From contig NZ_CP159218.1 of the NCBI RefSeq assembly GCF_040438885.1, positions 1,674,001 through 1,738,000 of the forward strand: a stretch of DNA of 64,000 bases, given 5' to 3'. The position numbers and the translations under genes were made by a program. The notes under the pieces are model-generated. The model saw only the letters and a program-made list of their open reading frames with translations. It was not told the DNA's origin and did no database searches. Position 1 is the stretch's first letter, and each line of letters opens with the position of its first letter. Below, in pieces: positions 33,205 to 42,492 of this stretch. Origin of the DNA: Nakamurella sp. A5-74 (GTDB lineage: Bacteria; Actinomycetota; Actinomycetes; Mycobacteriales; Nakamurellaceae).

Positions 33205-34206
33205 GTGAAGAAGATCATCAACGATCCGTCCACCGTCGTCACCGAGGCCCTGCAGGGGATGGCAGCTGCGCACCCTGAGCTGATCTCGGTGTCGTACGCG
33301 CCCGACTTCATCACCCGCGCCGACGCCCCGGTGGCCGACAAGGTGGCCCTCGTCTCCGGCGGCGGGTCCGGCCACGAGCCCCTGCACGGCGGGTTCGTCG
33401 GTGCCGGCATGCTCGACGCCGCGGTGCCCGGCCCGGTCTTCACCTCGCCGACACCCGACCAGGTGACTGCCGCTGCCCGGGCGGTCGACGGCGGCGCGGG
33501 AGTACTGCTGATCGTCAAGAACTACACCGGCGACGTACTGAACTTCGAGACCGCGGCCGAGCTCGCCGACGCGGAGGGGATCGCGGTGCAGACCGTGCTG
33601 GTCGCCGACGACGTCGCGGTCAAGGACTCGACCTGGACAGCCGGACGTCGCGGGGTCGGCGGAACGGTGCTGGTGGAGAAGATCGCGGGAGCCGCGGCGG
33701 CCAGGGGCGACGACCTGGCTGCAGTGGCGGCCATCGCCCAACGGGTCAGTGACGGTGTGCGGTCGATGGGTCTCGCGCTGGCACCGTGCACCGTCCCGCA
33801 CTCCGGTGAACCGTCCTTCAGCCTGGGCGACGACGAGATCGAGATGGGGGTGGGCATCCACGGCGAACCAGGTCGGGAGAAGATGAAGCTGGCCCCCGCC
33901 GACGATCTGGTGTCGATCATGCTCACCGCGATCGTCGACGACCTGCCGTTCACCGCGGGCAGCAGCACACTGTTGTTCGTCAACGGGTTGGGCGGCACCC
34001 CGCAGATCGAGCTCTACCTCGCCTACAATTCGGCACGGAAGTTCTTGGCGGGCAGGGGGATCGAGGTGGACAGGTCACTGGTGGGCAACTACATCACGTC
34101 GCTCGAGATGCAGGGCATGTCGATCACGCTGTTGCAGTTGGACGATGAGATGACCGAGCTGTGGGACGCGCCGGTGCAGACCGCTGCACTGCGTTGGGGA
34201 GTGTGA
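33205..34206 (+). CDS. dhaK: Dihydroxyacetone kinase subunit DhaK
   Basis: A 333-residue substrate-binding subunit of the PTS-dependent dihydroxyacetone kinase. It starts [27 protein letters not shown] (about 50-64) and [12 protein letters not shown] are family motifs, and the histidine in GIHGEPG forms the covalent hemiaminal with dihydroxyacetone. The GTG at 33205 matches the family N-terminus and follows an AGGA site. It is followed directly by dhaL and the phosphoryl donor gene. Confidence 0.95.
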   Translation: MKKIINDPSTVVTEALQGMAAAHPELISVSYAPDFITRADAPVADKVALVSGGGSGHEPLHGGFVGAGMLDAAVPGPVFTSPTPDQVTAAARAVDGGAGVLLIVKNYTGDVLNFETAAELADAEGIAVQTVLVADDVAVKDSTWTAGRRGVGGTVLVEKIAGAAAARGDDLAAVAAIAQRVSDGVRSMGLALAPCTVPHSGEPSFSLGDDEIEMGVGIHGEPGREKMKLAPADDLVSIMLTAIVDDLPFTAGSSTLLFVNGLGGTPQIELYLAYNSARKFLAGRGIEVDRSLVGNYITSLEMQGMSITLLQLDDEMTELWDAPVQTAALRWGV

Positions 34207-34214
34207 GGAGACCG

Positions 34215-34850
34215 ATGAGCTGTACGACCGAATCAACCATCGCCGCCGTGCGGGCGGCCGCTGCGGTGATCGCGGAGCGGCGCGCGGAGCTGACAGCGCT
34301 GGACCGGGAGATCGGCGACGGTGATCACGGGGAGAACCTGGCCAGAGGCTTCGCAGCCGTCTCGGCGAAGCTGGACAGCGAGCACCCGGGTACCCCGGGA
34401 GAGGTGCTCAAGCTGGTGGCCACGTCGTTGATCTCCACCGTCGGGGGTGCCTCGGGCCCGCTGTTCGGGACCGGGTTCCTGCGGGCCGCGACGGCCGCCG
34501 GAGACGCGGCCGAGCTCGACTCCGCCACCATCGCCTCGGTGCTTGCGGCCGCCCGCGGCGGTGTGGTGGCCAGGGGCAAGGCCGAGGCCCAGGACAAGAC
34601 CATGGTCGACGCACTGAGCCCAGCGGTCGAGGCGGCCGCCGCGGCCGCCGCCGACGGCCAGGACGTGTCTGCGGTGCTCGCCGCCGCAGCGGCAGCTGCC
34701 GAACAGGGCGCCCTGGACACCAAGCCGCTGCAGGCTCGCAAGGGCCGTGCTTCCTATCTGGGCGAACGGTCCATCGGGCATGTCGACCCCGGCGCGCAGA
34801 GCGTCGCCTATCTCTTGCGGGCACTGGCAGCGGCAGCCAACGGCAGCTGA
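34215..34850 (+). CDS. dhaL: Dihydroxyacetone kinase subunit DhaL
   Basis: A 211-residue ADP-binding subunit. The Mg-binding aspartates are in LDREIGDGDHGENLARG (about 29-45), and STVGGASGPLFGTGFL is the next signature. DhaL keeps a tightly bound ADP that is rephosphorylated by DhaM, and passes the phosphate to dihydroxyacetone on DhaK. GAGGAG precedes the ATG at 34215, eight bases after the dhaK stop. Confidence 0.95.
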   Translation: MSCTTESTIAAVRAAAAVIAERRAELTALDREIGDGDHGENLARGFAAVSAKLDSEHPGTPGEVLKLVATSLISTVGGASGPLFGTGFLRAATAAGDAAELDSATIASVLAAARGGVVARGKAEAQDKTMVDALSPAVEAAAAAAADGQDVSAVLAAAAAAAEQGALDTKPLQARKGRASYLGERSIGHVDPGAQSVAYLLRALAAAANGS

Positions 34851-34856
34851 GACGAG

Positions 34857-37352
34857 ATGACCGTCGCCCTCGTCCTGGTCTCGCACAGTGCGGCGTTGGC
34901 GCGTGGGGTCGCTGAGCTGGCTGCGCAGATGGCGCCGTCGGTCACGATCCTGGCGGCCGGCGGTGGCGACGACGGCGGTCTGGGGACATCGTTCGAGCTG
35001 ATCTCGGATGCCTTGCAGCGCGCCGACAATCCGGACGGAACGGTGGTGCTGTACGACCTCGGGTCGGCCGTGCTGACGACCGAGACGGCGGTGGAGTTCC
35101 TCGACCCGCAGGATGCCGACCGGATCACCGTGATCGACGCTCCGCTCGTCGAGGGAACCATCGCTGCTGCAGTGACCGCCGAGGGTGCGGGCGACCGGGC
35201 GGCGGTCGCGGCTTCGGCCCGCTCGGCGATCGGATCCTTCGGCGCAGGACCCGACGGCGCCGCGGCGGTGGAGCAGGTCGCTGCCGGTGACGAGGGTGCC
35301 GGAGAGGAAGTTGCCGGGGGCTCAAGTGTTCCGTCCGGCGGGTTCGGTGCGGACCAGGACGACGCGGACATTCCCGCCGGGATCCCGGACTCGGCAGACG
35401 TCGAAGTCGTCAACCCGCTGGGACTGCACGCCCGCCCGGCCGCGGAACTGGCCAGGTCGCTCGCCGGTACCTCCGCAACGGTCCGGATCGGGCGTCCCGG
35501 TGGCCCCGCCGTGGATCTGCGCTCGGTGCTCGGGGTGGTGGGCCTGGCTGTACGGGGCGGCGACGACGTCAGGATCAACGTCTGGGGGCCGGACGCGATC
35601 CTGGTGCTGGGCCGGCTGGTGAAGCTGGTCCGCGGCGGGTTCGGCGAGATCGCCCATCATCGTGCGGCCACGGTGGTGACCCGACCCGAACCGTCCGCTC
35701 GGATGGTGGACGGAGTGGTGACCGCGACGGCGGGATCACCGGGCCGGGCGATCGGCCCGCTCGCGCGGCTGGATGCACTGCCGGAGACGCTCCCGGCCAC
35801 GGCCGATCCTGCGCCGCGGACCGGCAGGGACCGGGACATCGAGGAGCACCGGCTCGACTCAGCGATCGCAGCGGCGGCCAAAACCCTTGCCGGACAAGGT
35901 GAGTTCGGCCAAGCACACGCGGCGCTGGTGGCCGATCCGAAACTCCGGGCGCTCACCGAACAGAAGCTGGAACGCGGCGCTCCCGCCGCCTGGTGGGACA
36001 CCGTCGTCCAGATCTCCCGCGAGTTGGAGGCCAGTGACGACGAGCTGATCGCGTCCAGGGGGATCGATCTGCGGGAGGCGGGCGTCGCCGTCCTGGGCGA
36101 GCTCGGTGTGCACCTGGACCGGATCCCCGACGACCTCCGCGGAGCAGTGGTGCTGGCCGGCGAGTTGGGGCCGGCCGAGATCCCGGAGCTCGTCGGGCGG
36201 GGCGCCGTCGCCGCGGTGCTGGCCACCGGCTCGACGACCGCCCATGCCGTGATCGTCGCTCGCGGCCTCGGTCTGCCCATGGTGATCCGCTCCGGCGACG
36301 TCCTGCAGTCGGTGGCCACCGGAACCACCCTCGTCGTCGACGGCGACACCGGGACGGTGCTGGTGGATCCGCCGCGCGAGCAGCGGGAGGAGATAGTTTC
36401 ATCCATCGCCGAGCAGGCAGCGGTCGCCGAGCGGCTGCGCGGTGAGGCCCGTCGACCGGTCGTGCTGGCCGGGGGTCGCGAGGTCCTGGTGGCCGCCAAC
36501 GTGGGATCGGTGGCGGATGCGATCGCGGCGGTCGACAACGGTGCTGACGGTATCGGGCTGCTGCGGACCGAGCTGCTGGTGCTCGATCGGGACGAGTATC
36601 CCGACGAGGACCTGCAGACGGCGAACCTCGTCGAGATCCTGCATCCGATGGGTGACCGGCCCGTCGTGATCCGGGCCCTCGACGTGGGCGGCGACAAACC
36701 GCTGGCCACGCTGGACGTCGATGCCAGACGCAACGGCTTCCTCGGGGTCAGGGGTCTGCGTTTCCTGCTGGAGAACCCGGAGATCCTGCGCACCCAGCTG
36801 CGGGCGATCTGTCGGGCGTCCTTCGGACACCACGTCTCGGTGATGGCGCCGATGGTCACCGTGCCGCACGAGGCCAAGCAGTGGCGGGAAGCGGTCGCGT
36901 CGGCGGTCGATTCGCTGCGCGCGGACCGTCTGGAGTTCGCCGTGCCGGAACAGGTCGGGATCATGGTCGAGGTCCCGGCGGCGGCGCTGGCCGCGGACGG
37001 ATTCGCGGGCCTGGTGGACTTCTTCTCGGTCGGCTCCAACGACCTGACCAGCTACACGATGGCGGCCGACCGGACCGAACCAGGGGTGGCCGATCTGCTC
37101 GACCCGGGATCGATCGCCATCCGCCGACTGCTCGAGCAGCTGTGCGCGGCAGCGGCAGCGGCTCACATTCCGGTGGCGGTCTGCGGCGAGATGGCCGGCA
37201 TGGACGCATTCGCGGTCGACCTGGTGCGGCTCGGGGTCGGCGAGCTGTCGATGGCCCCAGCCCGGATCCCGCAGATCAAGGCATTGCTCCGGGAGACCTT
37301 GGGTGGGCCCGCGGGGGTGGCTGCGGGCGAGGCCCCGGATGCGGAAGAATGA
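34857..37352 (+). CDS. dhaM: DhaM-HPr-Enzyme I fusion phosphotransferase
   Basis: An 831-residue three-part PTS protein. Residues 1-130 are the mannose-type EIIA domain of DhaM (VSHSAAL, active His about 10; LYDLGSAVL). After an Ala/Gly linker, an HPr domain (about 180-265) carries H191 in NPLGLHARPAAEL. The rest is Enzyme I: the phosphorylated His is H463 in GSTTAHAVIVARGLG, with LRTELL, DVGGDKPLATL and the C-terminal VAVCGEMAG. The whole phosphate relay from PEP to DhaL is therefore in one chain. It begins six bases after dhaL. Confidence 0.93.
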   Translation: MTVALVLVSHSAALARGVAELAAQMAPSVTILAAGGGDDGGLGTSFELISDALQRADNPDGTVVLYDLGSAVLTTETAVEFLDPQDADRITVIDAPLVEGTIAAAVTAEGAGDRAAVAASARSAIGSFGAGPDGAAAVEQVAAGDEGAGEEVAGGSSVPSGGFGADQDDADIPAGIPDSADVEVVNPLGLHARPAAELARSLAGTSATVRIGRPGGPAVDLRSVLGVVGLAVRGGDDVRINVWGPDAILVLGRLVKLVRGGFGEIAHHRAATVVTRPEPSARMVDGVVTATAGSPGRAIGPLARLDALPETLPATADPAPRTGRDRDIEEHRLDSAIAAAAKTLAGQGEFGQAHAALVADPKLRALTEQKLERGAPAAWWDTVVQISRELEASDDELIASRGIDLREAGVAVLGELGVHLDRIPDDLRGAVVLAGELGPAEIPELVGRGAVAAVLATGSTTAHAVIVARGLGLPMVIRSGDVLQSVATGTTLVVDGDTGTVLVDPPREQREEIVSSIAEQAAVAERLRGEARRPVVLAGGREVLVAANVGSVADAIAAVDNGADGIGLLRTELLVLDRDEYPDEDLQTANLVEILHPMGDRPVVIRALDVGGDKPLATLDVDARRNGFLGVRGLRFLLENPEILRTQLRAICRASFGHHVSVMAPMVTVPHEAKQWREAVASAVDSLRADRLEFAVPEQVGIMVEVPAAALAADGFAGLVDFFSVGSNDLTSYTMAADRTEPGVADLLDPGSIAIRRLLEQLCAAAAAAHIPVAVCGEMAGMDAFAVDLVRLGVGELSMAPARIPQIKALLRETLGGPAGVAAGEAPDAEE

Positions 37353-37356
37353 CGCC

Positions 37357-37899
37357 ATGACAGCGACCGTCCCGTCCGAGAAGCCCGCCGACGACTCTGC
37401 TGCCGGCTCCGGGGACGAACTCGGTGCCACCGATCCGGCCACCCGACTCACTCCGGAACAGTTCTGGCAGTATGTCGCCGAGCTGGGCGGCCGCGCCGAG
37501 CCCGAGGGCTTCGCCGCGCTGATCGAGACGCTGGCCCAACTCCGCAGCGCCGCCATCTGTTCTTTCGCCGACCACCTCGCGACGGCGCTGTACGCACTCG
37601 ACTCGCGGGACCGGATGGCGCAGCCGATCCGCGACACCGCGGACGGTCCCGACAGTCCCGCGTTCCCGCTGTCCAAGGAGGTCTTCCTCTACGCCCGTCT
37701 CGCGGTGGTGGTGGCCGGGCGCGAGACCTGGCAGCGGGTCGCCGACGATCCGTCGGCGATGGCCGGGACCTGGGATCTCGGCGCCGAGGAGCTGTTGTAC
37801 GTCGCGCCCGCAGCCTTCGCCCAGCGGACCGGGTCCGACTGGACCCACCGGACCGAGCTCGATCACACCACCGGCAGCAACGCCGACGGGTGGGCATGA
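37357..37899 (+). CDS. DUF4240-like protein
   Basis: A 180-residue protein. The segment LTPEQFWQYVAELG followed by a helical region and FLYARLAVVVAGRETWQRVADDP fits the DUF4240 family, whose function is unknown. A low-complexity acidic N-terminus (1-30) precedes the domain. It starts four bases after the dhaM stop and ends in an ATGA overlap with the nucleoside hydrolase gene, so it is inside the same transcript. No catalytic residues can be named. Confidence 0.6.
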   Translation: MTATVPSEKPADDSAAGSGDELGATDPATRLTPEQFWQYVAELGGRAEPEGFAALIETLAQLRSAAICSFADHLATALYALDSRDRMAQPIRDTADGPDSPAFPLSKEVFLYARLAVVVAGRETWQRVADDPSAMAGTWDLGAEELLYVAPAAFAQRTGSDWTHRTELDHTTGSNADGWA

Positions 37900-38861
37900 C
37901 CGCGGTCGGGACAGTGGCGCACCCGGCGCCGCGGAAGATCATCATCGACTGCGATCCCGGGCATGACGACGCGATCGCCATCCTGTTGGCGCACGGCGAC
38001 CCGAACATCGAGCTGCTGGCGATCACCACGGTCGCCGGCAACCAGACGATCGAGAAGGTCACCCGCAACGCGCGGATCATCGCCACCTTCGCCGGAATAT
38101 CCGGGGTCCCGATCGCCGCCGGCTGCGGCGGACCGCTGGTCCGGCAGCCGTTCGTCGCCGCACACATCCACGGCGAGAGCGGCCTCGACGGGCCGGTGCT
38201 GCCGGAACCCACTGTGCCGCTTGATGATCGGCATGCGGTCGACCTGATCATCGACCTGGTGATGGCACACGAGCCCGGCTCCATCACGCTGGTGCCGACG
38301 GCACCGCTCACCAACATCGCGCTGGCGATCCGCAAGCAACCGGCCATCGTCGAGCGGGTGCGAGAGGTGGTGCTGATGGGTGGTGGCGACGGATTCGGCA
38401 ACATCACGGCCGCCGCCGAGTTCAACATCGCCGTCGACCCCGAAGCGGCCCAGGCGGTCTTCGCCGCTCCGTGGTCGGTGACGATGGTCGGCATCGACAC
38501 CACGCACCAGGTGCCGGCCACTCCTGCTGTGCGGCAACGGATCCGCGCGGTGGACACGACGTCGGCGCGGATGGTGGAGGCGATGTTGGAGTTCTACACC
38601 GCTGCGTACGCCCACGAGTACCGCTTCACCGCACCGCCGGTGCACGACCCCGTGACGGTCGCCGCAGTGATCGATCCGGACCTGCTCACCACCCGTCCCG
38701 CGCATGTCGAGGTCGAGCTCGCCGGCACCCACACCACGGGCATGACGGTCTGCGACTTCTACGGCCGCGGCGGCGCCGAGCTGCGCACCGCCGTCGCGCA
38801 ATCGGTGGACGCAGATCGGTTCTGGGATCTGGTGATCGCCGCCCTCGCGCGCTGCGAATGA
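37896..38861 (+). CDS. Inosine-uridine type nucleoside hydrolase
   Basis: A 321-residue hydrolase that cleaves ribonucleosides to base and ribose. The calcium-binding motif is IIDCDPGHDDAIAIL (about 14-28), VLMGGGDGFGNITAAAEFN is the substrate loop and VHDPVTVAA carries the late Asp. It begins in an ATGA overlap with the DUF4240 gene; a GTG six bases upstream is an alternative. A link to dihydroxyacetone metabolism is not obvious beyond carbon salvage. Confidence 0.92.
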   Translation: MTAVGTVAHPAPRKIIIDCDPGHDDAIAILLAHGDPNIELLAITTVAGNQTIEKVTRNARIIATFAGISGVPIAAGCGGPLVRQPFVAAHIHGESGLDGPVLPEPTVPLDDRHAVDLIIDLVMAHEPGSITLVPTAPLTNIALAIRKQPAIVERVREVVLMGGGDGFGNITAAAEFNIAVDPEAAQAVFAAPWSVTMVGIDTTHQVPATPAVRQRIRAVDTTSARMVEAMLEFYTAAYAHEYRFTAPPVHDPVTVAAVIDPDLLTTRPAHVEVELAGTHTTGMTVCDFYGRGGAELRTAVAQSVDADRFWDLVIAALARCE

Positions 38862-38937
38862 GGGTGCGGCCGGATCTTGTCGGTTGCTGTCGGTCGGCAC
38901 GCTGGTGGCCACCGCAGTGGCCGACTGTGATGGAACC

Positions 38938-39537
38938 ATGACACTCCCCGCGGCGCCGTGCGCCCTCATCGTCATCGACGTCCAGGACGGATTCTCCGAC
39001 ACCCGGTTCTGGGGGCCGAGCGTGAACCCGCAGGCCGAGTCGAACATCGAGGCCCTGGTGAGCTGCTGGCGCGCCCAGGACCGCGGTCCTGTGGTGCTGG
39101 TACGCCACGACTCCGTCCACGTGGATTCGCCGTTGTTCACCGGCTCCGAGGGCAACAGGTTGCAGTCGTTCCTGGACGAGGGTGCGGCCGAGCTGTTCGT
39201 CACCAAGTCGGTGAACTCGGCGTTCTACGGTGATCCGGATCTGCATGCCTGGCTGCAGGAGCGCGAGATCGCCGAGCTGGTGCTCTGCGGGATCCAGACG
39301 AACATGTGCGTCGAGACCACTGCTCGGATGGCCGGGAACCTCGGCTATCTCGTCACCGTCGCGCTGGACGCCACCCGCACCTTCGACATGACGACCACGT
39401 TGCCGGACGGCGAGCGGATCACCCGGACCGCGACCGAACTCATGCTCACCACCGCGCTCAACCTGGCGGCCGGTGGGTTCGCGACCATTGCCACGTCTGC
39501 GGAGCTCGTCCGGCCCCGCTCGGACGGCACCGGCTGA
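38938..39537 (+). CDS. Isochorismatase-like cysteine hydrolase
   Basis: A 199-residue hydrolase of the isochorismatase/nicotinamidase family. The catalytic triad is visible: Asp in VIDVQDGF (about 14-17), Lys in FVTKSVNSAFYG and Cys in GIQTNMCVETT (about 122). The substrate is not clear; nicotinamidases have extra metal ligands that are not evident here. The ATG at 38938 begins the domain properly. It lies 76 bases after the nucleoside hydrolase, and pyridine or pyrimidine salvage is a possible shared theme. Confidence 0.85.
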   Translation: MTLPAAPCALIVIDVQDGFSDTRFWGPSVNPQAESNIEALVSCWRAQDRGPVVLVRHDSVHVDSPLFTGSEGNRLQSFLDEGAAELFVTKSVNSAFYGDPDLHAWLQEREIAELVLCGIQTNMCVETTARMAGNLGYLVTVALDATRTFDMTTTLPDGERITRTATELMLTTALNLAAGGFATIATSAELVRPRSDGTG

Positions 39538-39866
39538 GGAAGTGTTGATCGGTCACGCGGGCCGGGAAGCTGGATTCGGCTGCCTTGAGCCGAACAATCA
39601 CCACCGCGAGATGCACCACCACGGCGAGGCCGAAGGCGAGGATGCTCTGCAAGCGGTCTTGGTCCATCACCGGGAGAGACCTAGGATCCCAGTCCGAAGA
39701 AGTGCGTCCGATCCAGCCGGGGCCGCAGCGAACGTGCACCTGCACCAGCATGGACGTTCGGTTCCCGCCGGCGCGGGCTCGTCCGCGATCGGACGCACGA
39801 CTCGAGTGATGCTGCCTGCTCGACGCGCGATGATGAGTTCCCCATGTGTGTGCCGTCATATAGGAC
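39538..39866. other. Gap between the salvage genes and the ECF sigma factor
   Basis: No firm gene. On the minus strand, a frame starting at 39667 reads MDQDRLQSILAFGLAVVV and gives one strong hydrophobic helix and a GC-rich third codon position, but its last third runs antisense into the isochorismatase gene. It may be a tiny membrane protein or a remnant. No promoter motif is convincing. Confidence 0.4.
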
Positions 39867-40862
39867 ATGAACATCGATACCGACGACCTGACCACACTCG
39901 ACGAGCGCAGCTTCGGCGCCCGCGTCGAGCCGCACCGCCGCGAACTGCACGTGCACTGCTACCGCCTGCTCGGATCGTTCGACGACGCGGAGGACCTGGT
40001 GCAGGAGGCGTTCCTGCGCGCGTGGCGCCGCCGCGAGACCTATGCGGGGCGGGCGTCCGTCCGCGCCTGGCTGTACCGCATCGCGACCAATGCGTGCCTG
40101 GACGCACTGGACAAGCGACCCCGGCGTCCGTCTGCGGACGGGGAGGTCGCGTGGCTGCAGCCCTATCCGGACGACCTGCTCGCGCAGCTGCCCGATCATC
40201 GGGAGGGACCGGAGGACGTCGCGTTGAGCCGCGAGACGGTCGAGCTCGCATTCATCGCCGCGATCCAACACCTTGCGCCGCTTCCTCGTGCCGTGCTGGT
40301 CCTGCGCGAGGTGTTGGGGTGTTCCGCGAGGGACACTGCGGTCCTGCTCGAGACGACGGTGGCGTCGGTCAATTCCGCTCTGCAGCGCGCTCGCGGGGGG
40401 TTGCGGCACGCGCTGCCGGAGGACCGCGGGGACTGGCGCGCCGACGCGACCGCGGTCGAGCAGGCCCTCCTGGCGCGGTACGTCGACTGCACCGAACGTG
40501 TCGATCTCGAGGGGTTGGCCGCGCTGCTGCACGAGGACGCGCGGTTCTCGATGCCGCCCGAGCCGGGTATGTGGGTCGGGAAGGAGGCTGTCGTGACGTG
40601 CTGGGCCGAGGGCGGCTTCGGTTCCGACGCGTTCGGCAGCGTGCGCTGCGTCAAGACCCGCGCGAACGGTCAGCCCGCCGTGGCCGTCTACGTGCGTCTT
40701 CCGGGTGGTTCCGACTACGCCGCCCTGACGCTCGAAAGTCTGCGGTTCCGGGACGGCGCGGTCGCCGACGTCGTCAACTTCGACCGCTCCGTTCTCCCGC
40801 ACTTCGGCCTGCCGATGACCCTCGACACGGTGCAGTCAGTAGGGACAGTGGAGACGTCATGA
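39867..40862 (+). CDS. ECF sigma factor with C-terminal SnoaL-like domain (SigG/SigJ type)
   Basis: A 331-residue sigma factor. Region 2 (about 24-95) has CYRLLGSFDDAEDLVQEAFLR, quoted across LGSFDDAEDLVQ; region 4 (about 135-190) has LPRAVLVLREVLGCSARD and TVASVNSALQRARGGL. A C-terminal extension (about 200-325), with VDLEGLAALLHEDARFSMPP, is the SnoaL-like fold that regulates this ECF class in place of a separate anti-sigma factor. It overlaps by four bases with a metallo-beta-lactamase gene, the likely target or partner. Confidence 0.9.
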   Translation: MNIDTDDLTTLDERSFGARVEPHRRELHVHCYRLLGSFDDAEDLVQEAFLRAWRRRETYAGRASVRAWLYRIATNACLDALDKRPRRPSADGEVAWLQPYPDDLLAQLPDHREGPEDVALSRETVELAFIAAIQHLAPLPRAVLVLREVLGCSARDTAVLLETTVASVNSALQRARGGLRHALPEDRGDWRADATAVEQALLARYVDCTERVDLEGLAALLHEDARFSMPPEPGMWVGKEAVVTCWAEGGFGSDAFGSVRCVKTRANGQPAVAVYVRLPGGSDYAALTLESLRFRDGAVADVVNFDRSVLPHFGLPMTLDTVQSVGTVETS

Positions 40863-41476
40863 GCATCACCGTCACACCCGTGCTCGTCGCGGATCTCGGC
40901 ATCGGGGGCGAGCGCATGCCGGTGTACGCCCATGTCATCGACCATCCCGATGCGCGGGTGCTCATCGACACGGGCATCAGGGAGCTGCATCCGTTGACCG
41001 TCGACCTCGACCCGCGACCTCGTCCGCCCCACGACTGGGGCATCGATCTCGGCAGCATCGACCTCGTGGTCAACACCCATCTGCACTTCGACCACTGCGG
41101 CAACAACCATCTGTTCGCCGGCACGCCGATCTATGTGCAGCGCCGGGAGCTCGACGACGCCCTGACCCTGGACGACTACACGATCCGCGATTGGGTCGAC
41201 GCTCCCGGCGCGCAGTACATACCGGTCGACGGCGAGTTCGAACTGCTGCCCGGGGTGCAGCTTCTGCCTGCGCCCGGTCACACGCCCGGCACTCAGATCG
41301 TTGTCATCAACACCGGCGGCCCACCGATCGTCATCGGCGGCGATGCGACGGTCTGGTTCGGCGAACTCGACGAGCCACGCACCGACGGGCAGCGCCTGAT
41401 CGTGGCGCTGCAGCCCGAATCGGTCTGGCTCACGCACACACACGACCCGTGGCGTCCGCGCACCGACCGTGAGTAG
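40859..41476 (+). CDS. Metallo-beta-lactamase-fold hydrolase, N-acyl-homoserine-lactonase-like
   Basis: A 205-residue zinc hydrolase. The metal site is THLHFDHCG (H74, H76, D78, H79), with later ligands in PAPGHTPGT and GGDATVW and a final THTHD. The motif and size fit the AHL-lactonase group, but the same fold serves many lactonases and esterases, so the substrate is open. It starts in an ATGA overlap with the sigma factor and is probably translated with it. Confidence 0.8.
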   Translation: MSITVTPVLVADLGIGGERMPVYAHVIDHPDARVLIDTGIRELHPLTVDLDPRPRPPHDWGIDLGSIDLVVNTHLHFDHCGNNHLFAGTPIYVQRRELDDALTLDDYTIRDWVDAPGAQYIPVDGEFELLPGVQLLPAPGHTPGTQIVVINTGGPPIVIGGDATVWFGELDEPRTDGQRLIVALQPESVWLTHTHDPWRPRTDRE

Positions 41477-41665
41477 CCGGTGGAAGGTGATGGGCCTCCT
41501 GCCGCTGCCAGGTCGAGGAGGAACAACCCGATCGGGACGGTCCATCGACCCAGCTGCAGCAGCGGGCCCACCGGTACAACGGCATCGGATTCGAGCTCGA
41601 CTGGGCCCGAACGAGTCGACCGCTACGGGCAAGGATCCCTCTCAGCGCTGGCGGGGGTCGGGTTG

Positions 41666-42067
41666 TCAGGCGAGTCCCAGCAGTCCGATCCCGGTCACGA
41701 GGGCCAGGACGCTGGCGGTGCAGGCGGAAGCGTTTCGGTGCGCCCCCGGCACAGCGACGGCTACCAGAGCGACCACAGCAGCCGCCGGGATCAGCCACGG
41801 GTACGTCCCCGCGCCCGCCCCCACGAACTTGCCGAGGACGACCCCGACCCACGCGAGGACCGCGACGATGACAGACGTCCAAGGCATGATTCCACGCGCC
41901 CTTTCGACGACGAGGGAAACTGCAGCTGCTGCCCCCAACAACAGGGAGTAGCGACCGATCACGTACTCGGATGTCTCTTGCCGCGGGGAGAGCGCGTAGC
42001 TGTCTGAATCGTTCCGAGTCCCAGTCGGGTGCTCATTCAGCAAGGGAGCCACGATGATCGACGACAT
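41666..42067 (-). CDS. Hypothetical small membrane protein, four helices
   Basis: A 133-residue protein with a hydrophilic N-terminus (1-35) and four hydrophobic segments (about 37-54, 61-80, 88-107, 112-131). Basic and acidic residues sit only between helices. No family is recognised. An AGGTGG site precedes the ATG at 42067. It follows the VOC/HxlR pair on the same strand after a gap of about 143 bases. Codon use looks coding. Confidence 0.6.
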   Translation of the reverse strand: MSSIIVAPLLNEHPTGTRNDSDSYALSPRQETSEYVIGRYSLLLGAAAAVSLVVERARGIMPWTSVIVAVLAWVGVVLGKFVGAGAGTYPWLIPAAAVVALVAVAVPGAHRNASACTASVLALVTGIGLLGLA

Positions 42068-42210
42068 CGGCTACCACCTGCGAGCGTCGCGGACGTGATA
42101 CTGCCGGCTGCGACCTGGATGCGCTGGACCGACCCTTGTCGTCAGTAGGCGTTGGGTTGTTGAGACGCCCTGTCAGCACAGGCTTCGCGCGCCGCGCGAG
42201 CACGGCGCAC

Positions 42211-42492
42211 CTACTCGTTCTCCTCGCCCCATCGTCCGAGCGCGACGATCGCCTCACGCAGAGCGAAACCGCGATCGGTCAGCGCGTAGGCCCGGGTGTT
42301 GTGCCGCAAGGGCAGCCGGGACAGCACGCCGGCCGCCTCGAGCTCACGCAGGCGCGTTGCGAGCATGTTCGTCGGCACTCGGAGATTGCGCTGCAGATCG
42401 CCGTAGCGCTGCGGCCCGTCGAGCAGCCGCTCCACGATGAGCAGAGCCCACCGTGCTCCCACGACGTCCAGGGCCGCGGCGAGGTCACTCAC
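42211..42492 (-). CDS. HxlR-family winged-helix regulator
   Basis: A 93-residue DNA-binding protein of the HxlR group: VGARWALLIVERLLDGPQRY (8-27), the recognition region LRVPTNMLATRLRELEAAG and the wing RLPLRHNTRAYALTD. The N-terminal Cys of redox-sensing HxlR members is absent. It starts with GTG in a four-base overlap with the VOC gene (GTGA), so it is co-translated and probably represses the pair through the palindrome at 42904-42918. Confidence 0.88.
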   Translation of the reverse strand: MSDLAAALDVVGARWALLIVERLLDGPQRYGDLQRNLRVPTNMLATRLRELEAAGVLSRLPLRHNTRAYALTDRGFALREAIVALGRWGEENE

